Source: Cymbomonas tetramitiformis
Lineage: Eukaryota > Chlorophyta > Pyramimonadophyceae > Pyramimonadales > Pyramimonadaceae
Reading direction: 5' to 3'
DNA: 18,293 nt
Assembly: GCA_001247695.2 (NCBI GenBank)
Contig: LGRX02026969.1
Span: forward strand, 1 to 18,293
Positions 16,330 through 18,293 of this stretch are shown piece by piece. Numbering within the stretch: the first letter of the stretch is position 1; every line of letters begins with the position of its first letter. The position numbers and the translations under genes were made by a program. The notes under the pieces were generated by a model that saw only the letters and a list, made by a program, of their open reading frames with translations, was not told the DNA's origin and made no database searches.

Positions 16330-16943
16330 TCTGACTGTGAGTGCCCTCTGATTTGTCCTGTTTTGGGTTTTGTTTCTGACTGTGCTTTGCAGGTACTTTG
16401 TTGCAGGTACTTTATGATTTGGATTTGAAAATATATGCAGAAAACAACAACCGATAGAATGACAGTTAGCCTAGAGGTTTAGCAAGCATGCACAAGACCT
16501 GTTATGTGAAAGTTGCATGCCGTACCTTGACTCCTACGACCTTATGTACCCTTCGGGGACCCGTGACCGGCACCTGTCTCGTACGTGAGAGCCTCTGCCT
16601 CCACCCGCTGTGACCCTCCCTACATCTTCCCTTGTCTGTAAGTCTGACGGTGACGGGGTGACCTGGACCTGCCTTCGGGTACTCCTTGTCATATCCCTGA
16701 CGAAGCATCCGGCTGCATGACACCGCGGTGTGCGGACCTTCAGGGCACAGCAGCACTCTATTCCCCCGGTGGAGGATTGGCACTAGAGACAGGGAGCTGA
16801 TAGGCCTGCCAGGACCGTGTGGACTTTGTCCAGCTTTTTGGGGTTTTCAGCCCTGGCAAGCATGATTGTGGTTTCTTCTGGTCTGGACTGGAGATTGGTA
16901 TGAGTGTATTCATTCTGGTCTGCCCACCTCACTCGAGGTGGTG
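16330..16943 (+). other. 3' untranslated internal region of the copia element
   Basis: Some 614 bp separate the Pol stop from the 3' LTR, long for a copia element. It contains a 14-bp-period direct repeat, TTGCAGGTACTTT at 16387-16399 and 16401-16413, and a GC-rich block (about 16540-16800). A 93-codon antisense frame (16502-16783) has no recognisable product and was not called. Confidence 0.6.
16924..16943 (+). other. Atypical polypurine-tract position with hairpin
   Basis: The bases before the 3' LTR are GAGGTGGTG (16935-16943), purine-rich but broken by two T residues. CCACCTC (16924-16930) pairs perfectly with GAGGTGG (16935-16941) over the loop ACTC, so the plus-strand primer region can fold. 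A canonical uninterrupted polypurine tract is not present. Confidence 0.5.
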
Positions 16944-17235
16944 TGCTGGATTTGGCATGCCGACAGTGTCATCATCATCTGTGTCATCACCGATACGGTT
17001 CGACTACTATGACTTCTTCACTGTCATCAGCGCCATCTCCGATATCGACTTCGGTAGTCAGACAGTTCATAGCATCTGTCATTTCACATCTGACACCTTA
17101 GGGGCTGTCATCACACTCTTTCGGCGGAAGCTATAACACTTCGTATTATCTTGTGTATAGCTTCACAGTTTCACGGTTGACATATGTGAGTGTTGCACTT
17201 GACTTGTAGTGCTTGACTGCGTGTTTGTTCACACA
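16944..17235 (+). repeat. 3' LTR
   Basis: 292 bp, reading as identical to the 5' LTR at 10265-10556, followed by the target duplication ATGCA (17236-17240). Confidence 0.97.
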
Positions 17236-17240
17236 ATGCA

Positions 17241-17423
17241 TGCGCGGCATATGAATGTGTCGCTACAAGGCCAATAACAAGCGGGATATTATATTATATG
17301 CTTTAATATTTTTGGAGAACATCGGAGAAGGTTCGTAGAAACAAAATAATGCAATATTTTGATATTTTGGGTTTTGCAGGAGCCGCGCGGGACCAATTTG
17401 TTCACTGCAAATATCAGGATGGT
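17241..17423 (+). repeat. 360-bp-family repeat, rest of copy B and diverged copy C
   Basis: From 17241 (TGCGCGGCATATGAATG...) the sequence continues repeat copy B, aligning with TTGCGCGACACATTAATAAG in copy A. Copy C begins near 17315 (GGAGAACATCGGAGAAGG) and is more diverged. The spacing between B and C is about 155 bp shorter than between A and B. Confidence 0.7.
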
Positions 17424-17670
17424 TGCCGTGTCATGCACACGGCCGATGTTTTGAAAATAAAGAGCAATTCAATATGCAAGTGCATTTCCATGCTTATATT
17501 CCAATGTTCATACACAATCTAATGTATGAATACTTGCAAGTGACATGATTACCGTGGTGTCAGATTATTAGAGTTATGCAAAAATTGCAGCTTACTGTAG
17601 CACGAAGCACCAAGATGCGGCTCTCGGGACAGCTCAAATAGCACTTTTAGTTAGGCAAACGATTTCTAAG
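17424..17670. other. Non-coding gap
   Basis: No feature is recognised apart from one plus-strand AATAAA (about 17456). For the minus-strand frame ending at 17671, no polyadenylation hexamer (TTTATT on the plus strand) was seen within this stretch. Confidence 0.4.
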
Positions 17671-18293
17671 CTAGCGCCTGTCAAACAGCTCTTCCAAGGA
17701 AACACGTGAGCGTGAAGCCCCACGAGCAAGGTCCTGCAATTGATCCGCGGTCAGGGTGAAAAGCTGCTGTGCTGGTTGGGCGAGCTGCTGTGGTGGGGCG
17801 AGCACCTGCGGTTGCGCGAGCAGCTGGGGTTGCGCGAGCAGCTGCGGCGGTTGCGCGAATAGCTGGGGTTGCGCGAATAGCTGGGGTTGCGCGAATAGCT
17901 GGGGTTGCGCGAGCAATTGTGGTTGCAGCTGGTAGGATTGCTGAAGCCGCGAGAGCTGCTGCTGGAGTTGGATTGCTGATTGCTGGAGTTGTTGCAGCTG
18001 TTGCAGCTGCTGAGGCTGCTGCACCGGTTGAAGCTGCTGGGGCTGCAACACCGGTTGAAGCTGCTGGAGATGCTGCATCGGTTGAAGCTGCTAGGGTAGC
18101 TGCACCTGTTGAAGCTGAGACTGGGGCTGCGGGAGTTGCTGCAGCTGCAGGGGCTGCTGCGGCTGTTGAAGCTGCTGGGGCGGCAGCACCTGTAGAAGGT
18201 GAGACTGGGGCTGCGGGAGTTGCTGCAGCTGCAGGGGCTGCTGCGGCTGTTGAAGCTGCTGGGGCGGCAGCACCTGGTGAAGCTGAGACAGGG
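17671..18293 (-). CDS. Gln/Leu/Pro-rich repetitive protein, C-terminal part, one internal TAG
   Basis: Reading leftward from the window edge, one frame stays open for about 207 codons to TAG 17671-17673, except for a single TAG at 18091-18093. That codon replaces CAG in the local repeat (CCC-TAG-CAG-CTT against CCC-CAG-CAG-CTT). An ATG at 18078 could restart it, giving 135 residues. The protein is built of QLQ/QPQ repeats. Residues 52-100 from that ATG are hexapeptides of type PQLFAQ or PQLLAQ. It ends in a non-repetitive tail with LTADQLQDLA and SLEELFDRR, which looks like a real C-terminus. Possible identities are a low-complexity host protein, a decayed copy, or a GC-rich satellite open by chance. 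The 5' end lies outside the window. No family is recognised. Confidence 0.45.
17800..17925 (-). repeat. 18-bp tandem repeat encoding PQLFAQ-type hexapeptides
   Basis: On the plus strand the 18-bp unit TTGCGCGAATAGCTGGGG repeats several times, three of the units nearly or fully identical. It keeps the minus-strand frame because its length is a multiple of three. Confidence 0.8.
18117..18293 (-). repeat. 84-bp (28-codon) tandem repeat
   Basis: GAGACTGGGG occurs at 18117 and 18201, and GAGACA at 18285. The 84-bp units between are nearly identical, and the array continues past the window edge. The length of exactly 28 codons preserves the minus-strand Gln-rich frame. Confidence 0.85.

Larger units (their letters stand above)
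10265..17235 (+). mobile_element. Complete Ty1/copia-class LTR retrotransposon, 6971 bp
   Basis: Two 292-bp LTRs starting TG and ending CA bound the element. They read as identical base for base and are flanked by the 5-bp duplication ATGCA (10260-10264 and 17236-17240). Internal order is ORF1, protease, integrase, reverse transcriptase, RNase H. Integrase before RT defines the Ty1/copia (Pseudoviridae-type) class. Catalytic residues of all enzymes are visible. Two frame offsets, one between ORF1 and ORF2 and one within RT, separate the reading frames. The coding DNA is much richer in GC than the surroundings. LTR identity and the exact duplication show recent insertion. The lineage within copia is not assigned; domain spacing departs from textbook members. 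Confidence 0.97.

Noticed and set aside
16502..16783. 93-codon antisense frame in the 3' region of the retrotransposon
   Set aside because: GC-rich DNA favours long antisense frames; there is no recognisable domain or start context.
18091..18093. TAG in a Gln-rich frame as a sign of TAG=Gln code
   Set aside because: The roughly 1670 codons of the copia Pol frames contain no internal TAG or TAA, which is not expected if these were sense codons.

Overview
The window is eukaryotic DNA dominated by repeats and transposons. The evidence is a complete Ty1/copia-class LTR retrotransposon, a TTAA-flanked foldback element resembling a piggyBac MITE, several minisatellites, and long AT-rich stretches in which every open frame is short and unrecognisable. 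The sequence does not fix the species. No tRNA, rRNA or CRISPR was seen, and no complete host gene was recognised.

Layout. Positions 1-9700 are mostly AT-rich and non-coding. They hold dispersed 22-bp repeats beginning GGGCTGCAACCC, imperfect tandem arrays, G-rich purine motifs, the foldback element (4980-5094), a CpG-richer island with an unidentified open frame (6680-7210), minisatellites (7450-7720, 8300-8665) and several long hairpins. One hairpin motif occurs at 9-38 and again at 9614-9643. Its loop and 3' flank are conserved, while five adjacent base pairs of its stem have all changed in compensation. Positions 9776-10264 hold copies of a second, roughly 360-bp repeat.

The copia element occupies 10265-17235 and is inserted inside one copy of that 360-bp repeat. 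It has two 292-bp LTRs (TG...CA) that read as identical, flanked by the 5-bp target duplication ATGCA, so it is a young insertion. Directly after the 5' LTR, GGTTATGA could pair with the anticodon loop of methionine tRNA, the internal 'half-tRNA' priming known for Drosophila copia. Inside are a GC-rich, proline-rich ORF1, a large ORF2 (protease, integrase and reverse transcriptase up to YVDD) and ORF3 (end of RT plus RNase H). ORF2 and ORF3 are offset by -1 frame. The catalytic residues of protease, integrase, RT and RNase H are all visible. Oddities are the absence of a zinc-knuckle Gag, a strong predicted membrane helix just upstream of the protease, long spacers between domains, an insertion of about 90 residues inside RNase H, and a hairpin in place of an ordinary polypurine tract.

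After the element the 360-bp repeat resumes (17241-17423). A minus-strand Gln/Leu/Pro-rich reading frame then runs from the right edge to 17671. It consists of 84-bp and 18-bp in-frame tandem repeats, is broken once where a CAG codon appears as TAG, and ends in a short non-repetitive C-terminus. It is the only candidate for host coding sequence.
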